Positions 32,028 through 40,995 of a DNA stretch of 64,000 nucleotides are shown one piece after another (positions within the stretch are counted from its first letter, which is position 1; each line of letters opens with the position of its first letter). This DNA comes from Lachnospiraceae bacterium FE2018 (lineage in GTDB: Bacteria > Bacillota > Clostridia > Lachnospirales > Lachnospiraceae). Made by a program: the position numbers and the translations under genes. The notes under the pieces were generated by a model that made no database searches, was not told where the DNA came from, and worked only from the letters and a program-made list of their open reading frames with translations. The stretch spans positions 1 through 64,000 of the forward strand of contig JNKK01000012.1 of the NCBI GenBank assembly GCA_000702845.1. The letters run 5' to 3'.

Positions 32028-33029
32028 TCAACGGTAGAGTGCCGGCTTTTCTCCCAGTGTAATCGTTTCAATCTGTTCGCTTTGCTGAGCGCGGATCAGC
32101 GCATCAGCGGTCACTGCAGCCGCATAGCCATCCCAGGCAGTCGGTCCGGGCAGGTTTCCGGTGCGGACACCTTCAAGAAAGGCAAGAAGTTCGTCATCAA
32201 ATGCGCCGTCAAACCGCAGTACCCAGTCGTTCTCAAGAGATTCATGGCAGGCACCTTCCGAACGGATGAACAGGTTCGAAGGCTGCGGCATCCGGAGCAC
32301 GCCGTCCTCACAGACGACTTCGCATTGTACATCGTAGCCGTAGCGGCAGCTGATATAGATTTCCAGATTGATGATAATACCGCGTGATGTTCTGAGAATG
32401 ATGAGTTCCGGATCGCGGAAAGATTCGGCGTTTTTCGTCTGCGGCGGATAAATTACCTGCGCGCTGACGTATTCATCGTCCAGAAGCCAGCGGGAGATAT
32501 CAATTTCATGGATGGCTGTCTGTGTGATGGCCATATCGGTGGTATATGCAACATGTGCCTCGATATTCCGGTGCGCGCATTTTACAATCAGCGGCGCGCC
32601 GTATTTTCCGCCCGTTACAGCTTCTTTCAACTGCAGATATCCCCGGTCAAAGCGGCGCATGAAGCCGACCATGACAAGACGTTTGCCGGCCGCCTGTTCT
32701 GCCTCCATGATTTTGCGGCAGCCTTCAGCCGTGACAGCGAGCGGTTTCTCACAGAATACGTATTTGCCTGCGTTAACGGCTGCCAGAACGTGTTCTTCAT
32801 GTAGTTCACTGGGAGACGTAACCATGACGATATCGACGTCGTCTGCCTCTACAACTGCCTGATAGCTGTCTTCGACACGTGCTCCGCAAAGTGCAGCCGC
32901 CTTTTCTGCCGGTTCACGCCGGCGCGAGGAAACAGCTGTGACCTGTGCGCCGCCCATACGCGCAAGCCTGTGGATGTGATCAACAGCGATGTGTCCGGTT
33001 CCGATAATTCCGATTCTGAGTGCGTTCAT
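32028..33029 (-). CDS. Gfo/Idh/MocA-family oxidoreductase
   Basis: A 333-residue NAD(P)-dependent dehydrogenase. Rossmann motif RIGIIGTGHIAVDH at the N-terminus, the family's EKPLAVTAEGCRKIM with catalytic Lys, then VGFMRRFDRGYLQLKEAV, and HEIDISRWLLDDE with the catalytic His/Asp region. Members act on inositols and sugars. ATG 33029 is chosen because AGGAG lies 11 bases upstream; ATG 33038 is only 2 bases from it. It pairs with a second family member transcribed divergently, which suggests sequential or opposing redox steps on a cyclitol or sugar. Confidence 0.9.
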   Translation of the reverse strand: MNALRIGIIGTGHIAVDHIHRLARMGGAQVTAVSSRRREPAEKAAALCGARVEDSYQAVVEADDVDIVMVTSPSELHEEHVLAAVNAGKYVFCEKPLAVTAEGCRKIMEAEQAAGKRLVMVGFMRRFDRGYLQLKEAVTGGKYGAPLIVKCAHRNIEAHVAYTTDMAITQTAIHEIDISRWLLDDEYVSAQVIYPPQTKNAESFRDPELIILRTSRGIIINLEIYISCRYGYDVQCEVVCEDGVLRMPQPSNLFIRSEGACHESLENDWVLRFDGAFDDELLAFLEGVRTGNLPGPTAWDGYAAAVTADALIRAQQSEQIETITLGEKPALYR

Positions 33030-33111
33030 TTCGTTCATTTCTCCTGTAATAATGCTGGTCGATAAAGAAATAATAACGTTCAAATAAGTACAAATAAACT
33101 TTTGTAATTAT

Positions 33112-33140
33112 ATTATATCCTGTTAAAGTTGAAATCTCAA
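33112..33140 (-). promoter_or_regulatory. Promoter of the minus-strand oxidoreductase-regulator operon
   Basis: On the minus strand: -35 TTGAGA (complement of 33135-33140), 17-base spacer, -10 TATAAT (complement of 33112-33117). An ATTTGTAC half-site like that of AraR operators lies just downstream (about 33088-33098). Confidence 0.65.
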
Positions 33141-33224
33141 GGAAAAAATAACAAATTTGTATTTTAAAATTAAAAAAAGAAGCAAATTTCATAATAAAAA
33201 ATGGAAACATGAGAATTTTTGGTA

Positions 33225-33270
33225 TTGCAATTTGTTTTTTATGTGTTATGATTTGTATATCGATCGATAT
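33225..33270 (+). promoter_or_regulatory. Promoter and palindromic operator of the divergent oxidoreductase gene
   Basis: -35 TTGCAA (33225-33230), 16-base spacer, -10 TATGAT (33247-33252). A perfect 14-base palindrome ATATCGATCGATAT (33257-33270) covers the expected transcription start, an ideal repressor position. The surrounding 284-base divergent region is AT-rich and holds no gene. Confidence 0.65.
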
Positions 33271-33313
33271 TACTACGAAAACATATCAAACGGGCAAAAG
33301 GAGGATATAAATA

Positions 33314-34312
33314 GTGAAAAAGCTGAATATCGGCGTAATCGGGCTGGGACGGCTCGGTTATCAGCACGCTGAAAATGTCAATAAGTGTATTGGCGCAAAC
33401 CTGGTTGCAGTTTCAGATCCGTTTCCGGCTTCACTCGAGCGGGGCATTAATGATTTCGGCGTAAAGGGATATGCTGATTATAAGGAAATGCTCGCTGACG
33501 AGGAAGTTGAGGCTGTTGTTGTTGCGACACCGACACAGACGCATTTTGACGTACTGCAGGATGTCATTGCGGCAGGAAAACCGATTTTCTGTGAAAAACC
33601 GCTGACATTTACAGTTGAAGAGTGTGAGATCATTATGAAGGAAGTTGAGGAAAAGAACCTCTACCTTCAGGTCGGATTTATGCGCAGATTCGATCCGGGC
33701 CATGTTGCGGCCAAGAAGATGATTGATGAGGGAAAATGCGGCAAACCGATTTATCTGCATGACTGCCAGAGAGATCCGAATGGTCCGCCGCCGGCATATG
33801 TTCCGCAGAGCGGAGGCCTGTTTGTAGATATGGCAATTCATGATCTTGATGTTGCCCGCTGGATTATGGGCCGTGAGATCACAGAAGTTTATGCAACGGG
33901 CGCGGTTCTGAAGCATGAGTTTCTGAAAGAGCTGAACGACGTTGATGACGGTCAGATTCTCCTTCGTTTTGAGGACGGAGGCATGGGCCTGATCGAAATC
34001 AGCCGTAACGCAAATGATGTCTATGATGTCCGCACAGAGGTAATTGGTCTCGAGAAGAGCGTGTTTGTCGGACAGGACCAGATGACACCGTTCAAGGTAG
34101 TCGGCGGACAGGAAATCACTTATGATATGTCCAACTGGGTACTCGGACGTTTCAAGGATGCCTATGTCAATGAACTGCAGGCATTTGTCACAAACGTACG
34201 CGAAGGAAATCCGTCACCGGTCAATGCTTATGACGGCCTGATGGGCATTAAGCTTGCCCTTGCTGCGACAAAATCCTTCCGTGAAGACAAGTGGATTAAG
34301 ATCGAGTATTAA
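33314..34312 (+). CDS. Gfo/Idh/MocA-family oxidoreductase, inositol 2-dehydrogenase-like
   Basis: A 332-residue protein starting at GTG 33314 with AGGAGGA upstream. The Rossmann motif IGVIGLGRLGYQHAEN, catalytic Lys in CEKPLTFTVEECE, VGFMRRFDPGHVAAKKMIDEGKCGKP and the DMAIHDLDVARWIMG motif (catalytic Asp and His) match inositol 2-dehydrogenase-type (IolG) enzymes closely. Other iol genes are absent, so inositol cannot be claimed. It is monocistronic with a downstream terminator. Confidence 0.9.
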   Translation: MKKLNIGVIGLGRLGYQHAENVNKCIGANLVAVSDPFPASLERGINDFGVKGYADYKEMLADEEVEAVVVATPTQTHFDVLQDVIAAGKPIFCEKPLTFTVEECEIIMKEVEEKNLYLQVGFMRRFDPGHVAAKKMIDEGKCGKPIYLHDCQRDPNGPPPAYVPQSGGLFVDMAIHDLDVARWIMGREITEVYATGAVLKHEFLKELNDVDDGQILLRFEDGGMGLIEISRNANDVYDVRTEVIGLEKSVFVGQDQMTPFKVVGGQEITYDMSNWVLGRFKDAYVNELQAFVTNVREGNPSPVNAYDGLMGIKLALAATKSFREDKWIKIEY

Positions 34313-34330
34313 AAACAGGAACAGAATCAG

Positions 34331-34364
34331 AAACAAAGGAGCTGCCGCCGGCAGCTCTTTTGTT
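34331..34364 (+). terminator. Rho-independent terminator
   Basis: GAGCTGCC-GCC-GGCAGCTC with flanking AACAAA/TTTGTT pairing and a T run. It ends the oxidoreductase unit. Confidence 0.88.
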
Positions 34365-34401
34365 ATTCCGGGAGTTCCGGGGGCTGATGCAAGGGCAGAC
34401 T

Positions 34402-34429
34402 TTGTTCCGCTGTTAAATCGTGTTATAAT
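34402..34429 (+). promoter_or_regulatory. Promoter of the clostripain-family gene
   Basis: -35 TTGTTC (34402-34407), 16-base spacer, -10 TATAAT (34424-34429). Confidence 0.6.
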
Positions 34430-34502
34430 GATCAGGCAGGACATATTTTCAGGATACGCGCCGCACAGCGGCAGTTGCGTGTCGGCATGAGAGGAGCACG
34501 AT

Positions 34503-37109
34503 ATGGCAAATCAACCCCTTGGAAGGAAGAAAAATACAGGTACAGGCGGAAGCGGTGTGCATCGCCGCGGTGAAGGTCTCGGCGGCGGTCCGGGCGGCGT
34601 ACAGCGCCCGGGAATGGGAGCATCCGGAAAAGGATCAGGTACCGGCGGATCCGGTTCTTCGGGAGGATCGGGATCTTCGGGCGGTCAGGGACCGCGAAGA
34701 GCGGGCAGCCCGCAGCGCGGCGGCGGGATCGGAATTCTCGGCGTGATTATTATTGTCGCGCTTCTCTTTTTTATGATGCGGAGCGGTGCCTGCGGCGGAA
34801 GCTATGACAGCGGAACCGGAACGGGTACGGCCGGCGGTACGACCGGCGGCACAGCCGGCAGTGCATCTGCAAATAACGGCGCACAGGCCGGAAATACTTC
34901 CGGTGCACAGACATCAGGAAGTTCAGGGTTTGACCTCTCCAGCCTGTTCGGCGGCAGCTACACCGGAACGGCTTCCGGCGCATGGGAGGGCGGCCAGTCC
35001 AATACCGGCACCCTGGATACGACAGTCGCGTCCGGATCCCGTGAGAAGCGGACAAAACTTGTCGGGGGCGGCAATGACCAGGTGACCATTCTGATCTATA
35101 TGTGCGGCACGGACCTGGAATCCCGCAGCGGTATGGCAAGCCGGGATCTGCAGGAGATGGCAAACGCGTCCCTGAGCGATAAAGTAAATCTGATCGTCTA
35201 TACCGGCGGATGCGCCAGATGGCAGACCAGCGGCATCAGCAGCAGCACGAACCAGATCTACCGTGTAAAATCCGGCGGAATGGAACGTCTGATGGATAAT
35301 ATGGGCAATAAGTCCATGACAGATCCGGCTACGCTGTCTGAGTTTATCAGATGGGGAAAACAGAACTTCCCGGCTGACCGCTATGAGCTGATTTTCTGGG
35401 ATCACGGCGGCGGCTCCAACAGCGGATACGGCTACGATGAGAAGAACGCGCGTGCCGGCTCTATGAATCTGGCAAATATCAGCAAGGCACTGAAAGACGG
35501 CGGTCTGACATTCGATTTTATCGGATTTGACGCGTGCCTGATGGCGACTGTCGAGACCGGATTTGTCTGCGAGCAGTATGCGGATTATCTGATCGCCTCT
35601 GAGGAGACAGAACCCGGTGTCGGCTGGTATTACACGACATGGCTGACAGAGCTTTCCAAAAACACATCGATCCCGACACTGGAACTGGGAAAGATTATTG
35701 TTGATACCTACACGCAGGCGTGTGCTTCCGGAACACCGGGACAGGATACAACCCTTTCGCTGGTAGACCTGGCGGAACTGGTCAATACCGTGCCGGGGAA
35801 AATGGCAGAGTTTGCTAAGGATACTTCCGGCCTGATCAAAAACGACGAATACCAGACAGTATCTACAGCCCGCAGCGGAACGCGTGAGTTTGCGCCAAGC
35901 AGCCGCATCGATCAGGTTGATCTGGTGCATCTGGCAAAGAAAATGGGAACGGATTCCGGCGCGGCGCTGGCAGACGCGGTTCTCGGCGCGGTAAAATATA
36001 ATCAGACATCCGCGCGGATGGCAAATTCTTACGGCGTATCGGTTTATTTCCCGTATAAAAAGGTATCCGGCGTGGACCAGATGGTCAACACCTACGAGGC
36101 CATCGGGATGGACGAGGATTATACAAGATGCATTCAGGAGTTTGCGTCGCTTGAAGTGGCAGGTCAGGTTGCATCCGGCGGATCCGCGGCAGGTTCTCCG
36201 CTTGCAGGCCTGTTCGGCAGCCTTCTCGGCGGATCCGGCAGTTCCTTTGGAACAACTTCCGGAAGCAGTCCGTCTGCTTCACAGGCATCGCAGGCATTCG
36301 GAAACAGCGATGCGATTGCGCAGCTGCTCGGCGCGTTTATGAGCAGCGATTTCTCAGGTATTTCAGGACTGACCAGTGAGAACACCGGTTTCCTCGGACG
36401 CACGCTGGACATTGACTATGCGTCGGAATACATCGCAAAACATCAGTTTGACGGCGCGTCGCTCGCATGGGAGATGCCGGATGCGGACGACGGAGATACA
36501 GAGGGCAGTCTCCCGTTCATCCGTCTGACAGAAGAACAGACGGAACTGATCCAGGATCTGGATCTGTCTGTCTACTACGACGACGGCGAGGGATATGTCG
36601 ATCTCGGTCTGGATAATGTATTTTCCTTTGATGACAACGGCAATCTGCTGGCGCCGGAGGACCGCACCTGGGTTGCAGTCGGCGGCCAGATTGCTCCTTA
36701 TTACCGGATTCTGAGCAGCGGCGACGAAAATGATTACACCATCATGGGACGTATCACGGCAAGACTGAACGGCGATGACGTCAATCTGATTGTTGTATTT
36801 GATTCGGAGCATGAGGATGGATATGTCACAGGCGCGGTTTATGACTATGTCGACGGAGAGACTGACACCATCGCGAAGAATCTGACGGAACTGAAGGCCG
36901 GCGACGAGATTGATTTCGTCTGCGATTATTATAATTACGACCAGACGTTCCAGAATCGTTATTATCTGGGAGATACGATCGTGCTGAAGCACGGTATGGA
37001 TGAACTGGAAGTTCAGAATCTGGACGTCGGCAGCGGCGATATTCATGCGGCATACTGTTTCACGGATATTTACGGACAGAGTTACTGGAGCGACTTCCTG
37101 GTTTATTGA
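34503..37109 (+). CDS. Membrane-anchored clostripain-family (peptidase C11) protein
   Basis: An 868-residue protein. Residues 1-75 are basic and Gly/Ser-rich without signal peptide. One membrane helix follows (about 76-93, ILGVIIIVALLFFMM), then a Gly/Thr/Ser-rich linker to about 175. The peptidase C11 domain starts VTILIYMCGTDLESRSG. Catalytic His is in FWDHGGGSNSGYG near residue 301, and catalytic Cys in GFDACLMATVE near 344. The last 300 residues add a beta-rich domain. The enzyme class cleaves after Arg/Lys outside the cell. Topology is type II: N-terminus inside, protease outside. GAGAGGAG precedes ATG 34503. Confidence 0.88.
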   Translation: MANQPLGRKKNTGTGGSGVHRRGEGLGGGPGGVQRPGMGASGKGSGTGGSGSSGGSGSSGGQGPRRAGSPQRGGGIGILGVIIIVALLFFMMRSGACGGSYDSGTGTGTAGGTTGGTAGSASANNGAQAGNTSGAQTSGSSGFDLSSLFGGSYTGTASGAWEGGQSNTGTLDTTVASGSREKRTKLVGGGNDQVTILIYMCGTDLESRSGMASRDLQEMANASLSDKVNLIVYTGGCARWQTSGISSSTNQIYRVKSGGMERLMDNMGNKSMTDPATLSEFIRWGKQNFPADRYELIFWDHGGGSNSGYGYDEKNARAGSMNLANISKALKDGGLTFDFIGFDACLMATVETGFVCEQYADYLIASEETEPGVGWYYTTWLTELSKNTSIPTLELGKIIVDTYTQACASGTPGQDTTLSLVDLAELVNTVPGKMAEFAKDTSGLIKNDEYQTVSTARSGTREFAPSSRIDQVDLVHLAKKMGTDSGAALADAVLGAVKYNQTSARMANSYGVSVYFPYKKVSGVDQMVNTYEAIGMDEDYTRCIQEFASLEVAGQVASGGSAAGSPLAGLFGSLLGGSGSSFGTTSGSSPSASQASQAFGNSDAIAQLLGAFMSSDFSGISGLTSENTGFLGRTLDIDYASEYIAKHQFDGASLAWEMPDADDGDTEGSLPFIRLTEEQTELIQDLDLSVYYDDGEGYVDLGLDNVFSFDDNGNLLAPEDRTWVAVGGQIAPYYRILSSGDENDYTIMGRITARLNGDDVNLIVVFDSEHEDGYVTGAVYDYVDGETDTIAKNLTELKAGDEIDFVCDYYNYDQTFQNRYYLGDTIVLKHGMDELEVQNLDVGSGDIHAAYCFTDIYGQSYWSDFLVY

Positions 37110-37154
37110 ACTCAGTGGAACAGTCCCCCCGCCTCTGCGGCGGTGGGTTTGAAC
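37109..37154 (+). repeat. Dispersed hairpin repeat, copy 1
   Basis: The element begins at the clostripain stop codon and contains AGTCCCCCCGCC, a short loop and GGCGGTGGGTTTGAA. It matches a second copy at 40888-40931, including about 12 bases of the left flank (AACTC..TGG). The hairpin resembles terminal imperfect palindromes of IS200/IS605-type elements or REP sequences (inference). Confidence 0.6.
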
Positions 37155-37168
37155 GCATTGTGTAAAAG

Positions 37169-37197
37169 TTGCAAAGAATAACGCCTTATGGTAAGAT
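37169..37197 (+). promoter_or_regulatory. Promoter of the homoserine dehydrogenase operon
   Basis: -35 TTGCAA (37169-37174), 17-base spacer, -10 TAAGAT (37192-37197). Confidence 0.55.
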
Positions 37198-37266
37198 AAT
37201 TCAGTATTTTTCGAATAATAATCCTGCGTAAAGCAGCACCTAATAATAATCCAGGAGGAAGGTTAC

Positions 37267-38484
37267 ATGATTTATGTTGCAGTCTTAGGCTATGGAACCG
37301 TCGGTTCCGGTGTCGTTGAAGTTATTGAGCGGAACCGTGACAGCATCAACAAGCGCGTGGGCGATGAAGTTGAAGTCAGATACGTGCTGGATCTGCGCGA
37401 ATTCCCGGGCAATCCGATTCAGGATGTCCTGGTGCATGATTTTGATATCATTGTCAACGATCCGGAGGTTTCCGTTGTGGTCGAGACAATGGGCGGCCTG
37501 AAGCCGGCGTTTGATTTTACAAAGCGCGCGCTCGAGGCAGGCAAGAGCGTCTGCACTTCCAACAAAGAACTGGTTGCGGAGCATGGTCTCGAGCTGATGC
37601 ATGTGGCAGAAATGCACAATGCCAATTATTTATTCGAGGCAAGCTGCGGCGGCGGTATTCCGATTATCCGCGCGCTGAACTCTTCTCTGACTGCGGATGA
37701 AATTGATGAAGTCAGCGGAATCCTGAACGGAACGACCAACTACATCCTGACAAAGATGGCCAGAGACGGATCTGATTTCGACACCGCGCTGAAAGAGGCA
37801 CAGCAGAACGGTTATGCGGAGCGTAATCCGGAGGCAGATATCGAGGGAAGAGATGCCTGCCGCAAAATAGCGATTCTTTCATCGATCGCATACGGCCGCG
37901 ATGTCCGCTATCAGAAGGTTTATACTGAGGGAATCAGCAAAATTACCGCTGAAGACATGAAATATGCCAATGCCATGGGCTGCAGCATTAAGCTGCTCGG
38001 ACAGAGCCGGATTGTCAACGGAGGCATTTACGCGATGGTCTGCCCGACGCTGATCAATGTCGATAATCCGCTGTACAGTGTGCAGGGCGTATTCAACGCG
38101 ATTTTCGTACACGGCAACGTACTCGGCGACGCGATGTTCTATGGAAGCGGCGCAGGTTCTCTTCCGACTGCAAGCGCGGTTGTTGCCGATGTGGTCGACT
38201 GCGCGAAGCATAGAGGCGACAATGTAATGAATCAGTGGAGCGACGAAGAGATCAGCCTGATCGATATCGACGAAGTCCGCGGCAGATTCTTTGTCCGCGT
38301 TGCGGGAAGTCTTGCGGGCGAGCTGAACAACGTAAAGGAAGTTTTCGGCGATGTTGAACCTGTCAGCATTCCCGGAACAGCAGGTGAATTCGGATTTATT
38401 ACAAAAGAAATGTCTGAACGCGAATATAAAGAGAAAGCAGCGAAACTGCCGGATATCATCACGATGATTCGCGCGCGGGTGTAA
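37267..38484 (+). CDS. hom: Homoserine dehydrogenase
   Basis: A 405-residue enzyme reducing aspartate semialdehyde to homoserine for threonine and methionine synthesis. NAD-binding motif VAVLGYGTVGSGVVEV, SNKELVAEHG, then the catalytic domain signature FEASCGGGIPIIRAL and GILNGTTNYILTKM. It ends in a short ACT-like region (VRGRFFVRVAGSLAGELNNVKEV, in two parts). CCAGGAGGA precedes ATG 37267. The next gene is an ApgM/COG3635 protein that may supply homoserine kinase activity. Confidence 0.96.
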   Translation: MIYVAVLGYGTVGSGVVEVIERNRDSINKRVGDEVEVRYVLDLREFPGNPIQDVLVHDFDIIVNDPEVSVVVETMGGLKPAFDFTKRALEAGKSVCTSNKELVAEHGLELMHVAEMHNANYLFEASCGGGIPIIRALNSSLTADEIDEVSGILNGTTNYILTKMARDGSDFDTALKEAQQNGYAERNPEADIEGRDACRKIAILSSIAYGRDVRYQKVYTEGISKITAEDMKYANAMGCSIKLLGQSRIVNGGIYAMVCPTLINVDNPLYSVQGVFNAIFVHGNVLGDAMFYGSGAGSLPTASAVVADVVDCAKHRGDNVMNQWSDEEISLIDIDEVRGRFFVRVAGSLAGELNNVKEVFGDVEPVSIPGTAGEFGFITKEMSEREYKEKAAKLPDIITMIRARV

Positions 38485-38554
38485 TCCTGTATCGAAGCGG
38501 AAACGCTTTTGACGGGACAGAATCAGAAACACGTTAAATACAAGGAAGACAACT

Positions 38555-39760
38555 ATGAAATATATTTTGATGCTTGGAGACGGCATGGCCGATGAGCCGA
38601 TTGAATCACTCGGTCATAAGACTCCGCTGGAGGCTGCTGTCACACCGGTTCTTGACGCGTTTGCATCAGAAGGTGAAATCGGTATGGTCGCCACGATTCC
38701 GGAGGGAATGAGCCCCGGTTCCGACACGGCAAATCTCTCCGTAATCGGGTACGATCCGAAGCAGTATTATACCGGCCGGTCTCCGCTGGAGGCACTTTCC
38801 ATCGGTGTGCCGATGAAGGATACGGACGTGGCGCTGCGCTGCAATATCGTGACGCTGTCAGAAGAGCCGGATATTCCGTATGAGGAGCGCACGATCATCG
38901 ATCACAGTTCGGATGAAATCAGTACAGAAGACGCGGCTGTTCTTCTGAAAGCGGTCGCTGATGAGATGCAGGACGAGACCTACCAGTTTTACGTGGGCAC
39001 CAGCTACAGGCATTGTGTGATCTGGAATCACGGCAGCGTTGTTCCGCTGACACCGCCGCATGATGTTCTGGGGATGAAGATCGGGCAGTTTCTGCCGATC
39101 GATCCGGTACTTCGCAAAATGATGGAAAGGAGCTACCGGATTCTTGAAAATCACCCTGTGAATGTGGCGCGCCGTGAAAAAGGTCTGAAACCTGCCAACA
39201 GCTGCTGGTTCTGGGGAGCGGGTACGAAGCCGGCACTCTCTTCATTCTATGAGCAGCATCATAAAAAAGCGGCGATGATCTCCGCAGTTGACCTCCTGAA
39301 AGGAATTGCGGTTGGCGCCGGGATTGATAATATCGATGTGCCGGGTGCAAACGGCGGCCTCGGGACAAACTATGAAGGTAAGGCGGATGCGGCAGTGAAA
39401 GCACTGCTGCAGGACGGCTATGATTTTGTGTATATCCATCTGGAAGCACCGGATGAGATGGGGCATCAGGGCAGCGTAGAGCGCAAAGTTTTATCCATTG
39501 AAAATATGGATCAGAGAATCCTGAAGCGGATCAAGGAAGCAATGGACGCGTCCGGAGAGGATTACCGGATTCTGATTCTTCCGGATCACCCGACGCCGAT
39601 CCGGCTGCGGACGCATGTCAGTGATCCTGTTCCGTATCTGCTTTATGACAGCTCAAACCCCCATGCTGAGAAATGGCACTATAATGAACGCGAAGCGGCA
39701 GCAAGCGGGCATCTCTTTGCGCGCGGCTGCGACATGATTTCGTATCTGTTTTCTCGTTGA
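38555..39760 (+). CDS. ApgM-type phosphoglycerate mutase/possible homoserine kinase (COG3635)
   Basis: A 401-residue alkaline-phosphatase-superfamily protein of the archaeal-type 2,3-bisphosphoglycerate-independent mutase group. Metal-binding MLGDGMADEP near residue 9, nucleophile Ser in MSPGSDTANLSVIGYDP, YTGRSPLEALSIG, and metal ligands in HLEAPDEMGHQG and ILPDHPTPI. In several bacteria, COG3635 genes next to threonine-synthesis genes have been proposed as non-orthologous homoserine kinases. The position directly after hom, and the absence of thrB, fit that here. ATG 38555 has AAGGAAG upstream. Confidence 0.85.
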   Translation: MKYILMLGDGMADEPIESLGHKTPLEAAVTPVLDAFASEGEIGMVATIPEGMSPGSDTANLSVIGYDPKQYYTGRSPLEALSIGVPMKDTDVALRCNIVTLSEEPDIPYEERTIIDHSSDEISTEDAAVLLKAVADEMQDETYQFYVGTSYRHCVIWNHGSVVPLTPPHDVLGMKIGQFLPIDPVLRKMMERSYRILENHPVNVARREKGLKPANSCWFWGAGTKPALSSFYEQHHKKAAMISAVDLLKGIAVGAGIDNIDVPGANGGLGTNYEGKADAAVKALLQDGYDFVYIHLEAPDEMGHQGSVERKVLSIENMDQRILKRIKEAMDASGEDYRILILPDHPTPIRLRTHVSDPVPYLLYDSSNPHAEKWHYNEREAAASGHLFARGCDMISYLFSR

Positions 39761-39773
39761 TTTTGATCGGATG

Positions 39774-39808
39774 AAGAGGGAGTCCGTGTGCGGGCTTCCT
39801 CTTTTTTT
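39774..39808 (+). terminator. Rho-independent terminator after the hom operon
   Basis: AGAGGGAGTCCG (39775-39786) pairs with CGGGCTTCCTCT (39791-39802), with two G-U pairs, loop TGTG, then seven T residues. Confidence 0.88.
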
Positions 39809-39818
39809 AAATCGGAAT

Positions 39819-40769
39819 ATGAACTACATCATCTTCGACCTCGAGTGGAACCAGTGTCCCTATGGCAAGGCACGCGAGAATAAAAAACTCCCTTTTGAGA
39901 TCATCGAAATCGGAGCGGTTAAACTGAATCAGGACCTTGCGGTAACGGACAGTCTGCATCTGCTGGTGCGGCCGAAGATCTACCGGAGCCTGCATTTTCG
40001 CACGCGCGAGGTGGTGCAGATGCGGGAGGCGGATCTCTACAACAAGGGAATTCCCTTCCCGGAGGCCGCGCGCCGTTTTCTGACATGGGCCGGCGGAGAT
40101 TCTGTCTTCTGTACCTGGGGAGAGAGTGATCTCGCGGAACTGCAGCGGAATCTGAAGTTTTACAATATGCTCGGGCAGCTGCCGGGACCGCTGCAGTTTT
40201 ATGATGTTCAGAAGCTGTATGCCATTGCATATGACCCGGAGCATGAGCGCCGGTCGCTGGAATATGCCATTGATTCCCTGCTGATCGAAAAACACAGGGA
40301 ATTTCACAGTGCGCTTTCCGATGCGTGGTACACGACTGCAGTGATGCAGCGGATTGATGATAAGACGATCCGGGAAAACATTTCGATTGATGTGTATCAG
40401 AATCCGAAAAAAAAGACGGACGAGATCTATATGGTCTATGCGGATCATTCTCTGTTTATTTCAAGAGAGTTTCCTAATAAAGAAGAATTAATGCGTGATT
40501 CGGAGATACGCGCCGTGCACTGTTGTTTCTGCGGCAAGCGGACACACCGGAAAATTCAGTGGTTTTCGGCAGGCACAAAACGCAGTGAGTGTCTGGCGGT
40601 CTGCGCCGCGCACGGTCAGCTGAGCGGAGAAGTCCGGATCCGGCACAGTGATTCCGGCGGTGTTTACGGGATCAAGACGGTCCGTGCAGCAGAGCTGCAG
40701 GAAGAGGAAGAATTGCTTGAACGGAAGCGCGTGCTGCGGGAAAAACGGCGGAAGAAAAGGCAAAATTGA
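39819..40769 (+). CDS. DEDDh 3'-5' exonuclease family protein with Cys-rich C-terminal domain
   Basis: A 316-residue protein. The exonuclease core begins IIFDLEWNQ (first Asp/Glu pair). FEIIEIGAVKL, FCTWGESDLAEL (second Asp) and EFHSALSDAWYTT (His and last Asp) complete the DEDDh set; KapD-like exonucleases share it. The C-terminus adds a possible small zinc site (HCCFCGKRTHRK, then CLAVCAAHG) and a highly basic/acidic helical tail. ATG 39819 is chosen because the upstream extension of the frame overlaps the terminator stem; the ribosome binding site is weak. Confidence 0.85.
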   Translation: MNYIIFDLEWNQCPYGKARENKKLPFEIIEIGAVKLNQDLAVTDSLHLLVRPKIYRSLHFRTREVVQMREADLYNKGIPFPEAARRFLTWAGGDSVFCTWGESDLAELQRNLKFYNMLGQLPGPLQFYDVQKLYAIAYDPEHERRSLEYAIDSLLIEKHREFHSALSDAWYTTAVMQRIDDKTIRENISIDVYQNPKKKTDEIYMVYADHSLFISREFPNKEELMRDSEIRAVHCCFCGKRTHRKIQWFSAGTKRSECLAVCAAHGQLSGEVRIRHSDSGGVYGIKTVRAAELQEEEELLERKRVLREKRRKKRQN

Positions 40770-40822
40770 GCGCGGAGACTGCCGGAACGGCGGAAAAAAG
40801 GAACAGAAATAGACACAATCAC

Positions 40823-40852
40823 TTGACATGGGTGACAGAAAATTCCTATACT
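40823..40852 (+). promoter_or_regulatory. Promoter of the isoleucyl-tRNA synthetase gene
   Basis: -35 TTGACA (40823-40828), 18-base spacer, -10 TATACT (40847-40852). The leader of about 137 bases holds a nested hairpin but no recognisable T-box motif. Confidence 0.7.
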
Positions 40853-40887
40853 AGAGTGTTGGATACTATATTTCAGCGGCAGATTCC

Positions 40888-40931
40888 AACTCGGATGGGG
40901 AGTCCCCCGCCTATAGGCGGTGGGTTTTGAA
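40888..40931 (+). repeat. Dispersed hairpin repeat, copy 2, inside the ileS leader
   Basis: CCC-CCGCC-TATA-GGCGG-T-GGG hairpin in AGTCCCCC...GGTGGGTTTTGAA, matching copy 1 at 37109-37154. Outer arms GCAGATTC (40879-40886) and GAATCTGC (40929-40936) enclose it, so in RNA it forms the tip of a longer stem. Confidence 0.6.
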
Positions 40932-40995
40932 TCTGCTGCCGGGATATACGCTGCGCGGGCATGCGCGGGCGAGACTTGAATTTGCAGGAGGAGAT

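Noticed and set aside
40850-40995. T-box riboswitch in the ileS leader
   Set aside because: No T-box sequence found; the visible structure is the dispersed hairpin repeat within an 8-bp outer stem.
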